From: JANRLJ01 sp034437895
GTDB lineage: Bacteria; Chloroflexota; Anaerolineae; Aggregatilineales; Phototrophicaceae
DNA length: 32,637 bases
Assembly (NCBI GenBank): GCA_034437895.1
Contig: DAOTTO010000363.1
Span: 1 to 32,637 of the forward strand
Direction of reading: 5' to 3'
Shown here in pieces: positions 8,294-16,690 of this stretch. The position numbers and the translations under genes were made by a program. The notes beneath the pieces are model-generated. The model ran no database searches. It was not told where the DNA came from and saw only the letters and a list, made by a program, of their open reading frames with translations. Each line of letters opens with the position of its first letter. Position 1 is the first letter of the stretch.

Positions 8294-8908
8294 ATGCCAC
8301 TTAGAGTCATCGCAGGCAGCGCCAAAGGCCGCCGTTTAAAGCTCGTCCCCGGCGATACCACCCGCCCCATTATGGATAAGGTGAAAGAAGCACTTTTTAG
8401 CATCCTCGGACGCAGCGTCATTGATGCCGCTTTTCTCGACCTCTATGCCGGAACCGGCAGCGTCGGCATCGAAGCCCTAAGCCGAGGCGCAAAACAAGCA
8501 TTTTTCGTTGAGCGAGAAAAAGCCGCTGTGCAGACCATTCAATCCAATCTTGAAATCACAGGTTTTACGGATAAAGCGATTGTTCGTCGTGGTGATGTAC
8601 TCGCATTTTTAGCCCGTCCCCCCCAGCAAGTCGGATTATATGATTTTATCTACATCGCACCGCCCCAGTATAAAAACCTTTGGTTGGACACAATCAAAGC
8701 ACTCGATACGCATTCTGCTTGGGTCGGCGACGATACCGCCATCATTATCCAAATCGACCCCTCAGAACATAAAGATACAACATTCGACCATCTGGAAGAA
8801 TACGATCAACGCATTTATGGCAAAACAATGGTATGGTTTTTGCGGAAAAAATTATCAGAGCCAGAAGATGAGAGCGCATTAAAAGATGAGCCAACTGAAA
8901 CAACTTGA
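8294..8908 (+). CDS. rsmD: 16S rRNA (guanine-N2)-methyltransferase RsmD-like
   Basis: SAM-dependent methyltransferase expected to modify G966 of 16S rRNA during 30S assembly. Visible are the RsmD N-terminus RVIAGSAKGRRL (4-15), the family motif TRPIMDKVKEALFSIL (23-38), and SAM-binding motif I DLYAGTGSVGIEAL (49-62). Motif IV, usually DPPY or NPPY in N2/N6 methyltransferases, reads IAPPQY (121-126) here, so the catalytic acidic or amide residue is Ala. The 204-aa length includes a short acidic C-terminal extension (EPEDESALKDEPTETT). It is followed by an overlapping gene (23 nt). Confidence 0.88.
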   Translation: MPLRVIAGSAKGRRLKLVPGDTTRPIMDKVKEALFSILGRSVIDAAFLDLYAGTGSVGIEALSRGAKQAFFVEREKAAVQTIQSNLEITGFTDKAIVRRGDVLAFLARPPQQVGLYDFIYIAPPQYKNLWLDTIKALDTHSAWVGDDTAIIIQIDPSEHKDTTFDHLEEYDQRIYGKTMVWFLRKKLSEPEDESALKDEPTETT

Positions 8909-9314
8909 AGCGATTGCACAAGAACTGATTGATCTGTATGAAATCACCGCGCCACCGATCCCCGTCGAGACGATGCTACAACGTCCAATCGATAGTATGT
9001 GGGTAGCTGTTGACCTTAATCAAATGTCGGGGTCGTTTTTGAGTGTGCGCGATCTTTATTCGCCACGCATGTCAATCGCCCGACTGTTGGCGCGGCATGT
9101 CGTGGGGAGCAATTGGGGTAAAGCGCGTAACGTCCCCCAGTTATTGAATAATGACGAGGACATGCTGCGTGTTTTTACGCGCATGTTGCTCATGCCAACT
9201 GAAATGATGGAAGCCTTAAGCAGCGGCGCACGGCATCAAACCGCCCTCAGTATGCAGTTTGAAGTCCCCGAAGAAGATGCGCGTTTACGCTTGCAAGAGT
9301 GGAATCAGACCTAA
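8886..9314 (+). CDS. Degenerate ImmA/IrrE-like protein without HExxH
   Basis: A 142-aa protein that begins inside the 3' end of rsmD. Its layout follows the ImmA/IrrE metallopeptidase domain: an N-terminal helix, IPVETMLQ, a strand with MSGSFLSVRD, a helix where the zinc motif would sit, then the family's late signature VFTRMLLMPTEMM (about 96-108; typical form 'N-F-A-x-LLMP'). At the expected HExxH place it reads HVVGS (71-75), so the glutamate and the second histidine are missing. It is probably not a protease and may act by binding. Assignment rests on pattern reading only. Confidence 0.6.
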   Translation: MSQLKQLEAIAQELIDLYEITAPPIPVETMLQRPIDSMWVAVDLNQMSGSFLSVRDLYSPRMSIARLLARHVVGSNWGKARNVPQLLNNDEDMLRVFTRMLLMPTEMMEALSSGARHQTALSMQFEVPEEDARLRLQEWNQT

Positions 9315-10819
9315 GCCGTCTGATTTTTAAGGTAATCGCGTGCGAATTGCAGCGCATCCTCCGCAACCTTAATTTCTCCAAGGACTTGCGCCTCACGGAT
9401 AAGATCAAGCAGCTTGCCGATTATCATGCCGGGTTGAAGTTCAAGCGACTCCATCAACATTTTGCCATCTACCAACATCGGCGGCGCAACTAATCGGTCA
9501 TAATCCACATAATACGCATCCAATAATCGCCGGCTTCGTTCTACAAGGCGAATCCATTCATCCTGGCTCACCTCCACACCCCAAGCGCCTAAATAATCCG
9601 CCATGACGAGCAGACAAACATCGACCCCTGCCGCGCCCAATCCGCGCCAGAAGCGGTGAATGGCTAAGTCAGAAAGTTCATCCCAAAATACGCGGTGCAT
9701 GTGGCTTTGCACAAGCGCTACCAGCCGCTGTTTTTCATCGTTGCTTAACCGCAGCGCATTCGCCCGTAATGCAGCCAGTTCCGCCCCTAGCGCCTCATAC
9801 CCATGAAAACGCCACCGTCCATCTTCCAGTGTAGCCGTTTGCGCCTTACCACTATCGTGCATCAAAGCCGCCAACATCAGCAGCCACTCATGAGGACGGT
9901 CACTCGCCCACTGGGAAGCAATATGCGCTTGAAGCTGTTGACGATAGCGATCTAACGCCATCACGACCATGCCATAATCAAACACGGCGGCAGAAAATTC
10001 CGTCCGTGATGGGCTGATTGTCGCCAGTAAACCGCGCAATTTTTCGATGACGGCTAACGTATGTCCCCAAACATCTAATCCATTCGGGTGGCTCTGTTTT
10101 AGGCCATGTAACGGCGCGATCTCCGGCACAACAGCTACCAACAACCCTAGTGCATCCGCGATGCGTAGGGCCGCAACTGGCTTTTCTAGCGTGAGGATTT
10201 TAACGAGTTCGTCACGGAGTCGTTCTGCCGAAGTTTGTGTCAGATGTTGCCCGGCAGCGCGCACATCTTTGATGGTTTCCGGTTCCATCCGCGCCTTAAA
10301 TTGAACACTTTGGCGGACGGCACGTAAAGCCCGAACAGGATCATCTGAGATAGCATGGGGTGAGCAGCGGCGGATTGCTCTATGGATTAAATCGGTCTCA
10401 CCATCAAGCGGGTCTATCAAGTGTGTTAAATCACTTTGCAGATCAACCGCCATCGCATTAATCGTAAAATCACGATAACGCAGGTCTTCTAATAAGTCAT
10501 TGCCGCGAAAACGCGCTATATCAATCACCAACTTGCCCTGTGCGCTTTCGATCAGCACCCGCACCACATCACGTTCAGAATCAAGCACATAGAAATCGCC
10601 GTTCATCCGATTAGCGATTTGCCGCCCAATGGCAATCGCGCTGCCGGGTGTCGTCAGATCAAGGTCTTTAACCGGATGCCCAAGATAAGCATCGCGCACC
10701 GCGCCACCGACGATATACAACGGCGCGTCAAGGTCATCCACCAGCGCATCCTGAATATCCAACAGCGAATCAGGCCACATCAGCGGACGACGCGGGAGAC
10801 GAGGGGTTAAATCGCTCAC
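9311..10819 (-). CDS. cca: CCA tRNA nucleotidyltransferase / poly(A) polymerase family with HD domain
   Basis: Class II nucleotidyltransferase. Motif GGAVRD (38-43) and the catalytic DLDL pair (52-55) are present, then YRDFTINAMA (115-124) and the DPVRALRAVR motif (160-169). A C-terminal HD-type region follows with HTL (253-255) and HDSGK (321-325). It is expected to add or repair the tRNA 3'-CCA end; the HD part may give phosphatase or phosphodiesterase activity. At 502 aa it is a normal size for the HD-containing subtype. The start overlaps the hpt stop by 4 nt (ATGA), so it is coupled to hpt. Its 3' end meets the rightward ImmA/IrrE-like gene tail to tail with a 4-bp overlap. Confidence 0.9.
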   Translation of the reverse strand: MSDLTPRLPRRPLMWPDSLLDIQDALVDDLDAPLYIVGGAVRDAYLGHPVKDLDLTTPGSAIAIGRQIANRMNGDFYVLDSERDVVRVLIESAQGKLVIDIARFRGNDLLEDLRYRDFTINAMAVDLQSDLTHLIDPLDGETDLIHRAIRRCSPHAISDDPVRALRAVRQSVQFKARMEPETIKDVRAAGQHLTQTSAERLRDELVKILTLEKPVAALRIADALGLLVAVVPEIAPLHGLKQSHPNGLDVWGHTLAVIEKLRGLLATISPSRTEFSAAVFDYGMVVMALDRYRQQLQAHIASQWASDRPHEWLLMLAALMHDSGKAQTATLEDGRWRFHGYEALGAELAALRANALRLSNDEKQRLVALVQSHMHRVFWDELSDLAIHRFWRGLGAAGVDVCLLVMADYLGAWGVEVSQDEWIRLVERSRRLLDAYYVDYDRLVAPPMLVDGKMLMESLELQPGMIIGKLLDLIREAQVLGEIKVAEDALQFARDYLKNQTA

Positions 10820-11367
10820 AGCGCCTCCGTCCGCACAAGCCCAATAAAAGGCAGATTGCGAAATTTCTCATCCAAGTCAAGCCCGTAACCGAATACAAAG
10901 CGATCTTCAATCTCAAAACCGATATAATCAATGCGAATCGGAATTTCCCGGCGAGAGGCTTTATTCAGCAAAGCGCACAAATGTAAGCTGGCAGGCTGAC
11001 GGGCTTTCAACATTTCCATCACAAAATGGAGGGTATGCCCACTGTCGATAATATCTTCGACAATCAGGACATGTTTTCCAGCAAGTTCGGCGGTCAAGTC
11101 CATATCAATGCGGACATTTTTGGTGGTCGCCCTTGCGCCTTTTCCATAGCTAGAAACCGCCATAAAGTCGATTTCATGCGGCACATTAATGCAGCGCGTG
11201 AGGTCGGTTAAGAACATCACGCCACCTTTGAGGATACACACCAGCAGTAATTTTTCGCAATCCGCGTAATCCGCAGAAATTTGCCGACCCAACTCGGTGA
11301 TTCTTTGTTGCAACGTCTTTTCGTCAATAAGAATTTCTTGAAGATACTTCTGGTAAGAATCGATCAT
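10816..11367 (-). CDS. hpt: Hypoxanthine phosphoribosyltransferase
   Basis: Purine-salvage enzyme that joins hypoxanthine or guanine to PRPP, giving IMP or GMP. The PRPP-binding loop VLIVEDIIDSGHTL (100-113) is complete, and the N-terminal ILKGGVMFLTDL (45-56) and MAVSSYGKGA (69-78) match the HPRT family. At 183 aa it is full length. It precedes the CCA-adding enzyme with a 4-nt ATGA overlap. A TATAAT box on the minus strand at 11406-11401 lies about 34 nt upstream of the start, with no convincing -35 element. Confidence 0.95.
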   Translation of the reverse strand: MIDSYQKYLQEILIDEKTLQQRITELGRQISADYADCEKLLLVCILKGGVMFLTDLTRCINVPHEIDFMAVSSYGKGARATTKNVRIDMDLTAELAGKHVLIVEDIIDSGHTLHFVMEMLKARQPASLHLCALLNKASRREIPIRIDYIGFEIEDRFVFGYGLDLDEKFRNLPFIGLVRTEAL

Positions 11368-11400
11368 GAATGAGTAAGCTCCACAATAAAGACGGGGTGG

Positions 11401-11406
11401 ATTATA
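11401..11406 (-). promoter_or_regulatory. Probable -10 element for hpt-cca
   Basis: A perfect TATAAT on the minus strand, 34 nt before the hpt start codon, in the 85-nt gap between the FHA gene and hpt. No TTGACA-like box is seen at 16-18 nt spacing, so an activator or an atypical -35 would be needed. Confidence 0.4.
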
Positions 11407-11452
11407 CTCTGCGATATGAAAATACGATACAGGCGATGCAGAACAGTGCCGT

Positions 11453-11920
11453 CTAACGAAATAAAACTTGGATCGCTAAACGCCCCAACAACAGCTCATC
11501 ACCTTTTCGCAAAAGCGTTGGCTCATCAGGCTGAAGGCGCTTGCCCGCCAGAAATGTCCCGTTGGTACTACCCAGATCGGTGACGAAGAGTTTATCATCA
11601 TCAATATGCAAGCGGGCATGTCCGCGTGATACCCCACGATCTAACGCTCCATACGGGGTCAGATCAATATCAGGATGAAAACGCGCATTCAAATCCGTGC
11701 GCCCCAAGACGACGGAAGCATCTTTGGGGAGCATCAAGCGCTCCACCATACCGCGAATAACCAAGATCAATTCGCGCTGCTCACCGAGTGTCACCGTATC
11801 TGGGGAAGGTTTCTGATTCGCCAGCTTACGCTTGTTGGCAGGCAAAACAGCCGTATCCGGTTTTTCGACCAGCGTTTTATTCCGCTGGGTTATTGTTTTA
11901 TCATCGTGATCGTCGCTCAT
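11453..11920 (-). CDS. FHA domain protein, 155 aa
   Basis: A C-terminal forkhead-associated domain (about 52-152) reads phosphothreonine signals. The signature is complete: VVLGR (70-74), GVSRGHARL (96-104) and LGSTNGTFLAGKRL (116-129). The N-terminal 45 residues are polar and threonine-rich (DDKTITQRNKTLVEKP), like the regulatory tails of small FHA proteins of the GarA/OdhI type that a Ser/Thr kinase phosphorylates. That parallel is inference, and no kinase gene is in the window. It is transcribed away from the TGS/uridine-kinase gene, and the promoters of the two overlap. Confidence 0.92.
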   Translation of the reverse strand: MSDDHDDKTITQRNKTLVEKPDTAVLPANKRKLANQKPSPDTVTLGEQRELILVIRGMVERLMLPKDASVVLGRTDLNARFHPDIDLTPYGALDRGVSRGHARLHIDDDKLFVTDLGSTNGTFLAGKRLQPDEPTLLRKGDELLLGRLAIQVLFR

Positions 11921-11936
11921 AGTCTGTTCTACTGGT

Positions 11937-11965
11937 TTGCATCCGCTTTATGAAAAAAGTATAGC
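11937..11965 (+). promoter_or_regulatory. Promoter for the TGS/uridine-kinase gene
   Basis: TTGCAT (11937-11942), a 17-nt spacer and TATAGC (11960-11965) form a sigma-70-like promoter. Transcription would start about 40 nt before the ATG at 12012. It overlaps the opposing promoter of the FHA gene. Confidence 0.45.
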
Positions 11966-11966
11966 A
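11958..11966 (-). promoter_or_regulatory. Extended -10 promoter for the FHA gene
   Basis: On the minus strand the sequence TGCTATACT matches the extended -10 form TGnTATAAT, 37 nt upstream of the FHA start codon. It shares bases with the -10 of the divergent kinase gene, so the two promoters probably compete. Confidence 0.45.
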
Positions 11967-12011
11967 CAAGTTGGGATGTGTAACATATCAGCTTGCGAGG
12001 GAAAGAACAAA

Positions 12012-13751
12012 ATGCCACAAAATTTAATCAAACGGGCCGACCCACGAGACACTATTCGTGTGACACTCGACAACGGCCTAATTTTAGAGGGAGCCGTCGG
12101 CACAACTGCCGGAGAGTTTTTAGCGGAAGCCGCCCGATATCAACCTCACCCGACACCGCTTATCGCTGCTGTGTGTGATGAGCAGTTACGCGAATTAAGT
12201 TATGCGGTGCAGCGGGATGCATCGCTCGCCCCGGTTCTGCTTGCCAGCAGTGACGGTGGGCGCATCTATCGGCGCTCGCTCGTTATGCTGATGACAACAG
12301 CGGCGGATGAATTGTGGCCCGGTTGCCAAGTCAGTGTACGTTATTCTGTGCCAGATGGGGGGTTTTATTGTGCGCGGATTGGTGGAAAAGCCTTTACGCC
12401 ACAAGAACTTGAACAGCTCGAAACCCAGATGCGAAAAATTTCTAACGAGGATTCACCGATCACCAAGCGAATCGTCCCACTTGAAGAAGCGATTACTTTA
12501 TTTGGTTCACGCCATGAAGATGACAAAATCCGCCTTTTGGAACAGCGTACCCGGCAGGAACTCACGCTTTATACCCTGCGCGGACGCGATGACTATTATT
12601 ATGGCTATATGGTGCCTTCAACGGGTGTTTTGCGCTATTTCCGGCTGATTTGGGTACGCGATGGCTTCATCCTGCAATATCCGCTGCAAGAAGACCCCAC
12701 CCATTTACGTCCGCTGCGGGCGTATGACAAACTGAGCAAAGTCTTCCGTCAAGCCGATCATTGGCTGCAACGCCTTGATATTGAAGATGTAGGACGGCTT
12801 AATCGCATTGTACGAGAAGGAGACCGCTTACAAGAATTGATTCTCGTCGCCGAGGCACTTCACGAACAGAATATCGCGCATATTGCTCATGAAATCACCG
12901 AGCGTCATCACAACAATAGTGTGCGGCTGGTTCTGATCGCGGGACCCTCATCATCAGGAAAAACAACCTTCGCTAAGCGATTAGCCATTCAACTGTTGGC
13001 ACATGGGCTTCGCCCTATGATGCTGGAGTTGGATAACTATTTCGTGGATCGAGAATTGACCCCCCGCGATGAAAAAGGCGGTTATGATTTTGAGGCGTTG
13101 GGGGCAATCAATCTGCCCTTGTTTAATCAGCAGTTGCTTGACCTCACGCGACAAGAAGAAGTGCAAATCCCGCGCTTCGATTTCCACACCGGAAAAAGCA
13201 TTCAAGGCAGGCTCATCCGCCTACGCGAGAATCAAATAACCATTATTGAAGGGATTCATGGCCTAAATCCAAATCTTGTGCCGGGTATTCCGCCCGAATT
13301 AGTCTATCGGGTTTATGTTTCTGCCCTAACCCAATTGAATATTGATTCGCATAATCGTGTAGCGACAACCGATATGCGCTTGCTACGGCGCATCGTGCGC
13401 GATGCCCGTACACGCGGTTATAACGCAACCGATACCCTCATGCGATGGAGCAGCGTCCGCCGAGGGGAAAAACTCAATATCTTCCCCTATCAAGAAAATG
13501 CCAACATCATGTTTAATTCTGCCCTAGCCTATGAACTCGCTGCCTTGCGTCCACTGGCAGAGCCGCTGCTGCTGCAAGTCGAACCCGGTACACCCCCCCA
13601 TATCGAGGCCAAGCGTCTGCTCTCTTTTCTGGGTTGGGTGCGCCCACTTTCGCTCGCCCAATTAGATATTATTCCAGACACATCACTCTTGCGGGAATTT
13701 ATCGGCAGTTCTAGCCTCGACGATTATCACCCTGAATCGTCCGATTCGTGA
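12012..13751 (+). CDS. TGS/SAD-like N-terminus fused to uridine kinase-type P-loop domain (579 aa)
   Basis: The start ATG at 12012 is preceded by GAGGGAAAG, which is better than more distal frame openings. Residues from about 14 to 75 resemble a TGS domain (IRVTLDNGLILEGAVGTTAG). Residues about 85-150 resemble the second (SAD-like) domain of threonyl-tRNA synthetase (RRSLVMLMTTAADELWPG), but without the HxxxH zinc motif. The C-terminal half is a uridine-kinase/phosphoribulokinase-type NTPase: Walker A GPSSSGKTT (311-319), MLELDNYFVDRELTPRDE, YDFEALGAINLPLF and TIIEGIHGLNP. This fused architecture is known as a nucleoside (uridine) kinase of bacteria. Substrate specificity is not readable. Confidence 0.88.
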   Translation: MPQNLIKRADPRDTIRVTLDNGLILEGAVGTTAGEFLAEAARYQPHPTPLIAAVCDEQLRELSYAVQRDASLAPVLLASSDGGRIYRRSLVMLMTTAADELWPGCQVSVRYSVPDGGFYCARIGGKAFTPQELEQLETQMRKISNEDSPITKRIVPLEEAITLFGSRHEDDKIRLLEQRTRQELTLYTLRGRDDYYYGYMVPSTGVLRYFRLIWVRDGFILQYPLQEDPTHLRPLRAYDKLSKVFRQADHWLQRLDIEDVGRLNRIVREGDRLQELILVAEALHEQNIAHIAHEITERHHNNSVRLVLIAGPSSSGKTTFAKRLAIQLLAHGLRPMMLELDNYFVDRELTPRDEKGGYDFEALGAINLPLFNQQLLDLTRQEEVQIPRFDFHTGKSIQGRLIRLRENQITIIEGIHGLNPNLVPGIPPELVYRVYVSALTQLNIDSHNRVATTDMRLLRRIVRDARTRGYNATDTLMRWSSVRRGEKLNIFPYQENANIMFNSALAYELAALRPLAEPLLLQVEPGTPPHIEAKRLLSFLGWVRPLSLAQLDIIPDTSLLREFIGSSSLDDYHPESSDS

Positions 13752-13768
13752 AAAATTAAGGAAATCTG

Positions 13769-13798
13769 TTGGATAAAATGGCATATCGCCCCTACAAT
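13769..13798 (+). promoter_or_regulatory. Promoter for the Hsp70-HEAT operon
   Basis: TTGGAT (13769-13774), an 18-nt spacer and TACAAT (13793-13798) sit 44 nt upstream of the Hsp70 start. The match to a vegetative promoter is fair. No CIRCE-type inverted repeat is seen, so heat-shock control by HrcA is not indicated. Confidence 0.45.
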
Positions 13799-13842
13799 AG
13801 CCTAATGGTATCATTTTGGTTTTATCAAGGTTAGAAAAACGT

Positions 13843-15444
13843 ATGAGCGAGAAATTAGCCATCGATTTCGGCACCACCAATAGTGTAATAGCCCGTTGGC
13901 GCGGCGACGACGAAGCAGCGGAAATCGTCGCGCCAGCAGGCATTAGCAGCAGCGCCAAAGGGGACTTGCCAACTGTTGTCCCCTCCTTACTTTATGTGCA
14001 AAACGGAAAAGCAGGTATCACGGTCTGCGGCGAAGAAGTCCGTTCAAAAGGACTTGACTCAATGCGCGACAACCGTTTGTTCCGCAATTTCAAACGCGGT
14101 ATTGTTTCCGCCCCTGCCCCTGAACCACGCATGATTGATGATGTGCTTTGGAGTGACCGCGATGCCGGAAAAAGTTTCGTCAAAAAACTCATCAGCACCT
14201 TGCCCTACAAAAATGAAGACATTGAGCAGCTTGTCCTCACTGCACCTGTCGCCTCATTTGAAGGATATTTGGCATGGCTGAATGGCGTGGTAGATGAAAT
14301 CGCCGTCGATAAAATCCGCATCGTAGACGAATCCACAGCGGCAGCGCTTGGTTATGCCGTGACGAAACCGGGCGCAGTGGTGTTAGTATTTGACTTCGGC
14401 GGCGGAACACTGGATTTATCGCTGGTTCAACTGCCCGAAACACGCGAAAAAACCGGCGGATTTTTAGCACGTCTGCGCGGCGGAAAAGCGGCCCAACACA
14501 CGGCCCGCGTCATCGCTAAAGCCGGGCGTATCATCGGCGGCAGTGATATTGACCAATGGCTGATTGCGGATGTACTTAAACGTGCGGGTCTATCCACGCA
14601 AGATTTAAGCGTCGATTATGCTGCTGTTTTGACGGCCTGCGAACAAGCTAAAATTCGCCTTTCCACCGAAACTGTGACGACAATCAGCTTTGAAGCCGCT
14701 GGAAAACAGCATACTATTCCTGTTCAGCGCGAAGAACTCGAAGCATTATTGGAAGAAAACGGCTTCTATATGGCGCTGCGGCGTGTCGTGGATAAAGTAA
14801 TGCACGTTGCTCGGCAGCGCGGCATCTTCAAAGAAGACATTCATTACGTCCTGATGGTCGGCGGCACATCGTTGATGCCTTCCGTACAGCGCACATTAGG
14901 CCAGTATTTTACCGATATGGCTGTCCGCGCCGATAAGCCTTTTACGGCAGTGGCGGAAGGCGCATTGCAAGTGGCGGCTGGCTATGGTGTGGAAGATTAT
15001 CTCATCCACAGCTACGGACTGCGCCACTTGAATCCTGAAACGGGCGAACACGACTATGATGAAATTATCCCGATGGGCAGCCGCTATCCGACAGATACCA
15101 TCGTTGAGGTAATGCTAGGCGCAGCCCATGAAGGCCAAACAGAAATCGAGTTCGTGATTGGCGAGGTCGATACCGACTCGGTGGCAATGGTCGAAGTCCG
15201 CTATGAGGATGGTCAAGCGGTGTTCGTAGCACAAGCCGCTAACACCGAGCAGCAAATTATCGCCTTGAATGAAGCCGATGTTCTTAAAGCCTTAGCGAAG
15301 CTCGATCCACCCGGTAAGCCCGGTCAAGACCGCATTAAAGCATTGTTCACGATTGATGATCGTCGGCAACTGCGCGTGAGCGTAGTCGATTTAGAGACGA
15401 GCAAAGAACTGGTTAAAGATATTGCCGTCGTCACCCTGCGATGA
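13843..15444 (+). CDS. Hsp70 family protein (DnaK-like, lid-less), 533 aa
   Basis: The actin/Hsp70 ATPase fold is complete: phosphate-1 loop IDFGTTNSVIARW (7-19), DESTAAALGYA in the connecting region, phosphate-2 loop VFDFGGGTLDLSL (182-194) and the adenosine motif VLMVGGTSLMPS (about 336-347). A beta-type substrate-binding part of about 150 residues follows, but the protein ends there, without the helical lid of canonical DnaK (about 610-640 aa). I chose ATG 13843 over an upstream TTG at 13816 because the Hsp70 motif normally follows the start directly. The HEAT-repeat gene begins 15 nt after the stop with a strong ribosome-binding site, so the two proteins are probably made together. No DnaJ or GrpE gene is nearby. 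Confidence 0.88.
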   Translation: MSEKLAIDFGTTNSVIARWRGDDEAAEIVAPAGISSSAKGDLPTVVPSLLYVQNGKAGITVCGEEVRSKGLDSMRDNRLFRNFKRGIVSAPAPEPRMIDDVLWSDRDAGKSFVKKLISTLPYKNEDIEQLVLTAPVASFEGYLAWLNGVVDEIAVDKIRIVDESTAAALGYAVTKPGAVVLVFDFGGGTLDLSLVQLPETREKTGGFLARLRGGKAAQHTARVIAKAGRIIGGSDIDQWLIADVLKRAGLSTQDLSVDYAAVLTACEQAKIRLSTETVTTISFEAAGKQHTIPVQREELEALLEENGFYMALRRVVDKVMHVARQRGIFKEDIHYVLMVGGTSLMPSVQRTLGQYFTDMAVRADKPFTAVAEGALQVAAGYGVEDYLIHSYGLRHLNPETGEHDYDEIIPMGSRYPTDTIVEVMLGAAHEGQTEIEFVIGEVDTDSVAMVEVRYEDGQAVFVAQAANTEQQIIALNEADVLKALAKLDPPGKPGQDRIKALFTIDDRRQLRVSVVDLETSKELVKDIAVVTLR

Positions 15445-15459
15445 GATGAGGAGAAGTCT

Positions 15460-16602
15460 ATGACCCCCACAACAATTAGTGGACGTGAGCCGCGCCTTTC
15501 CGTTGGCTATGCCAAAAAAGGCGAACACCGCCTTTCACTGCGCCGCTTCGCCACGATGCTCAATCTGCTGCCGCCAGAAGCTGTCTCTTTGGATGCCTTG
15601 GCAGTCGCCGTCCACAATGAAGAATTCTTTGTGCGTTTTAACGCGGCGAAGATGCTTTCTCGCCGGGCTGATCGGGATGCACGGCTGATTATTCAGGATG
15701 TGCTGAACAGCGATGATGTGCCTGCCCGTGCCAGCGTTACGCGCCATCTCTATGGTTTTTCTTGGTTCGCGGCAGAACCGCTGATTAAGCAAGCGCTTAA
15801 GGATACCGATTATCGTGTGCGCGAGTCGGCGATTTATGCCCTCTGCGATCTGCGCGAACTGAATGCCTATAAGCTGATGGTCGATGTCCTGCAAAACGAA
15901 GATGATAATGTGCGCGAAGCCGCCGCATGGGGTTTGCGCGATTGTCAGGATTCGGCGGCTGTCCCCGTTTTAGAAGCGGTCTTAAAAGCCAAAGACGCAG
16001 ATGTACGGATTAAGGCGCTTGAGGCGCTGGGGCAAAACGATACACCGGAAGCAATGCCCGTCGTCCGTAATGCGATGAATGATCCTGAACCGGATGTCAA
16101 ATATGCCGCCACACTCAGTTTACTGGAACTCGCGGGCGAAAAATGGCTGCAAGAACTCTCCGGCATTATCGGACGCACCAGCGGCGTAACGCTCCAGCAA
16201 GTCTTACGCGGCTTCTTCCATGCGACGAATTACCTCAAAATCGAAGTCGGCAAAAGCCAAGCCGCCGACATGATGATCGACGCGCTAGAAACTGCGACGC
16301 TCGATGAAATGCCTGCGGTGCGCCAAGCGGTCATCTGGCCTTTGGCATGGATGCGCCATAAACGTACACCTGGCATCCTCAAGCGCTCTTATAATCTTGA
16401 ACAAAACAGCGACGTAAAATCAGAAATTGTCCGCATCGCCACCAGTTTAATGTCGGATGTCGCTGGCGCTGATCTGGAAAACCGCGAAGTCGCCAATTTC
16501 ATCCTCCAGGATGCGCTCCAAAGCAGCGATCCCAAGGTCAAAACCGCAGCGGAAGAAGTGACGCGCAACCGCGAGAAAATAATGGCTGTCGCTGCGCGGT
16601 AA
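15460..16602 (+). CDS. HEAT-repeat protein, 380 aa
   Basis: After a short polar N-terminus the protein is a helical-repeat solenoid from about residue 30 to the end. Units of about 31 residues carry the HEAT pattern, for example DTDYRVRESAIYALCDL, EDDNVREAAAWGLRDC, DADVRIKALEALGQ and EPDVKYAATLSLLELAG, with conserved D-V-R-A spacing. HEAT solenoids bind proteins, and no catalytic motif is present. A GAGGAG ribosome-binding site precedes the ATG, 15 nt after the Hsp70 gene. A terminator lies 30 nt after the stop, closing a two-gene operon. A role as cofactor or client adaptor for the neighbouring Hsp70 is a reasonable inference. Confidence 0.88.
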   Translation: MTPTTISGREPRLSVGYAKKGEHRLSLRRFATMLNLLPPEAVSLDALAVAVHNEEFFVRFNAAKMLSRRADRDARLIIQDVLNSDDVPARASVTRHLYGFSWFAAEPLIKQALKDTDYRVRESAIYALCDLRELNAYKLMVDVLQNEDDNVREAAAWGLRDCQDSAAVPVLEAVLKAKDADVRIKALEALGQNDTPEAMPVVRNAMNDPEPDVKYAATLSLLELAGEKWLQELSGIIGRTSGVTLQQVLRGFFHATNYLKIEVGKSQAADMMIDALETATLDEMPAVRQAVIWPLAWMRHKRTPGILKRSYNLEQNSDVKSEIVRIATSLMSDVAGADLENREVANFILQDALQSSDPKVKTAAEEVTRNREKIMAVAAR

Positions 16603-16632
16603 TCCAATCGTTAGATTTCCGACGTAAAGTAA

Positions 16633-16667
16633 CAGGGGCGAGAAAAATTTCGCCTCTGATTTTGTTT
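16633..16667 (+). terminator. Intrinsic terminator of the Hsp70-HEAT operon
   Basis: The stem CAGGGGCGA (16633-16641) pairs with TCGCCTCTG (16650-16658) across a short A/T-rich loop with one G-U pair. It is followed by ATTTTGTTTG. Confidence 0.75.
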
Positions 16668-16690
16668 GTGGTTTATGGAAAGCGCATTAA

